From the NCBI RefSeq assembly GCF_000328475.2, contig NC_026490.1, forward strand, positions 542,073 to 606,072: a DNA stretch of 64,000 nucleotides, given 5' to 3'. Below, in pieces: positions 62,234 to 64,000 of the stretch (its first letter is position 1; each line of letters begins with the position of its first letter). The notes beneath the pieces were generated by a model, which made no database searches, was not told the DNA's origin, and worked only from the letters and a program-made list of their open reading frames with translations. The translations under genes and the position numbers were made by a program. Origin of the DNA: Mycosarcoma maydis (lineage: Eukaryota > Basidiomycota > Ustilaginomycetes > Ustilaginales).

Positions 62234-63016
62234 ATGGCCAGCACCTACGCCATCACGTTTGTTGGTCAGCACCTCAGCCGCCTGTAAGAGATCGACAAGA
62301 CGGGCAACTCTGGGCTGCTGCCGATTGTGCATGGCTATTCCAGCAAGCTCAAGGCAGTCTGCACCAACGAGTCACTGGCCGGCATCGAGCGCTGTCGTAG
62401 GAGCATGGGCGGTCACGGCTTCAGCCAAGCATCTGGCTTTGACTTTGAACGCAACCAGCCCAATGCTGGGCTCATCTATGAAGGCAAAAATTCGATGCTA
62501 TTGGCTGGGCCTTCGGCCCAATTTTTGATCAAGCAGCTCCACGAGACGCGCAAGCGCAAGGGCAAAGCTATTCGACCTGAACTAGCCTATCTCGAATGGA
62601 TCTCCGGGGCTTCTGGAGCGGTAGAAGACATCTCGAAACGGATGCAAACCATCACTGCAGAGCAGTTCGAAAAGCCGCGTGCGTTGTTGGACCTGCTTGG
62701 GTGCCGAGCGGCCCTCCTCGTCAATAGACTTGCTCAGCACCGCAGCGAATCGCACAGTAGGGAAGATGGCGTGTACGAGCACATTGACACAAACTTGGCC
62801 GTCCGTGCCTCTACTGCTCACGGCGTCTACTTGCTCGCCTACGCATTCCACGACCTTGTCGAGCAACTCATGTCCTCGGACGCCACGTCGACCAAGGTGC
62901 GCTTCGGCGTGTCTGTACAGCACACACACGTTGCGGCACTTGACAGCCTACTGCGCTTCTACCTTTTGCAAAACTGCCTCCTTTCCCAAGACGCCCCGAC
63001 GGCATCGGCCGCTTGA
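62234..63016 (+). pseudogene. Truncated acyl-CoA oxidase fragment
   Basis: The frame from ATG 62234 (MASTYAITFVGQHLSRL) hits a TAA at about 62285-62287. It then continues in frame through EIDKTGNSGLLP, LKAVCTNESLAGIERCRRSMGGHGF and YEGKNSMLLAGPSAQFLIKQL to a stop at 63016. This is the C-terminal half of a peroxisomal acyl-CoA oxidase, the first enzyme of beta-oxidation. It corresponds to roughly the last 45% of a protein usually 650-700 aa long. The FAD-binding and N-terminal domains are absent, and no PTS1 (SKL-like) ends the product (ASAA). The TAA replaces the usual Tyr after RL. It is almost certainly non-functional and may have been carried in by rearrangement. A transcript encoding only the later part is conceivable but would lack the active site. 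Confidence 0.8.
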
Positions 63017-63528
63017 TTCGCGGAGAGAGCAGTGTCATTCACTGAACGGGCAAGGCTGTGAACTTGCACAATCACGATCCAAAGTCCACGATGTGAAGGG
63101 AACAAGGTGAAACCCACAATGAAAAGTCCCCCTTGTTGTTACCTCGTCGCTTGTGGAATGAGACAGGTTTTTGCTGCAGCCCAAATACCACGTAACGGGA
63201 AGCGTTGCGATCTTTGAGCCGTGCGAATAGATGGCGCCACCACAAAGCCTTGCTGAGCCGGCATATATTGCGCTGCAGGCGGCTCAAAACCCCACCTCTG
63301 TCTCCCCTTTCAGGGACACAGTGGGTCATTCCATTCAGGGAGTATAACAATTAACGGCCCCTCTCAGGTTTGGGTCTTGTAATTGGAATGAGTACATTTC
63401 AACTCTCTTAACGAGGAACGATGAGAGGTCAAGTTTGGTCCAGTCCAGGTATAGCTCACCTATTGTTTCCAAGCTTCGAAAAGCATGCTCAAGCACTATG
63501 ACAATGTTCACATGGATGTGTAGTGTGC
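63017..63528. other. Spacer before the right inverted-repeat copy
   Basis: 512 bp with no gene, repeat or domain that I can support. Confidence 0.55.
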
Positions 63529-64000
63529 ACGGCGGCAAGGAGAGAAAGAAACACATTCGTAAGCCGAGACATCGCTGCTTGTGACGCGGACGATAGTGTC
63601 CACCCAGTCAGAGCCGTACGCTTGAGGTCTCCGTTGTGTGGCGGGCAAGGCTCGAACAAAACGCAACGTAGCGAAAGGGAAAACATGTGCATTGCAATTG
63701 GGTACGAAAAGCGAGACAGGGGAGAGCTTCGCAAAGGGTCAGAAGAGAGATGAAATCGAGTGTGCTGGTGGCGCCTTGGACCTGAAGAACCCGTGTTGAA
63801 CGTTGACTTTGGCGATGACCCTAGAGCAGGGAAGAATCGAACTCACCCTAAATGGAATCCGACTCGGGCTGGATGCGCTCATTCCACATGGGCTTTTTGA
63901 TGATGTTGAGAGGGTTTGGTGCGGGATCAGAGCTAGACGACAGAATGTCCACCAAGGTTGAACGGGCCTCGAAAAGGTAGAGACAGGGGTAAGCATGAGG
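63529..64000 (-). repeat. Inverted repeat, right copy
   Basis: Reverse complement of the 56105-56710 segment, with an internal gap of about 100 bp relative to it. It runs off the right edge, so its full length is unknown. Confidence 0.8.
63848..64000 (-). CDS. C-terminal 50 codons of a second NTPase-nuclease gene (edge-truncated)
   Basis: The minus strand from base 64000 reads in one frame through HAYPCLYLFEARSTLVDI and on to RIQPESDSI and a TAG at 63850-63848. It corresponds to the C-terminus of the broken copy at 53376-56253 and shows which frame is original there. It also keeps a Glu where the left copy has its early TAG (RIHP-stop). Whether the rest of this copy is intact lies outside the window. 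Confidence 0.7.
   Translation of the reverse strand, partial: PHAYPCLYLFEARSTLVDILSSSSDPAPNPLNIIKKPMWNERIQPESDSI

Noticed and set aside
1..64000. CRISPR array or bacterial-type operon
   Set aside because: The short repeats have no regular spacers of constant length, and genes carry spliceosomal introns and eukaryotic start contexts.

Overview
The window looks like nuclear DNA of a smut fungus (Basidiomycota, Ustilaginaceae; an Ustilago, Sporisorium or Moesziomyces relative). Genes are compact and mostly intronless. The few introns are about 80-140 bp and have GTRNGT donors and CTNAC-type branch sites. The core genes are typically fungal, and almost every spacer carries the AATCACGA/TCGTGATT oligomer that I associate with Ustilaginales intergenic DNA. 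The genus is an inference.

From 1 to about 37.8 kb is a dense housekeeping block, with many genes arranged as convergent pairs. In order it holds the C-terminal part of a protein kinase; the mRNA-capping triphosphatase Ctl1/Cet1; a RecQ1-like helicase; a long ABCC transporter; exosome subunit Rrp4; a possible 66-aa ORF; a Rap1-type telomere protein; a very long shugoshin; EMC6; the SF3b subunit Hsh49/SF3B4; an MCT-type MFS permease; a TMEM53/DUF829 protein; an HDHD5/CECR5-like HAD protein; and an acyltransferase-3 membrane protein. Chromosome maintenance (RecQ, Rap1, shugoshin) and RNA processing (Ctl1, Rrp4, SF3B4) are well represented, but nothing shows that these genes are co-regulated.

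From 37.8 to 43.4 kb I find no convincing gene. From 43.4 to 52.4 kb lie a CxxCxGxG zinc-finger protein (with a telomere-repeat-like element 30 bp before its ATG), a secreted CE1-type esterase split into four exons, and a Zn2Cys6 transcription factor.

From 53 kb to the right end the DNA is accessory in character. It holds a Crinkler/RHS-type P-loop NTPase plus restriction-endonuclease-fold gene broken by an in-frame TAG and a frameshift; a degenerate non-LTR retrotransposon RNase H fragment; an intact secreted AA7 (FAD, BBE-type) oxidase; a truncated acyl-CoA oxidase fragment; and, at the edge, the inverted C-terminal end of a second copy of the NTPase-nuclease gene. The two copies of that 3' region form an inverted repeat around a roughly 7 kb block. 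This broken NTPase-nuclease family and its inverted duplication are the most unusual feature of the window.

Several start codons were moved downstream to the first ATG in good context, because the longest open frames begin at TTG or GTG codons.
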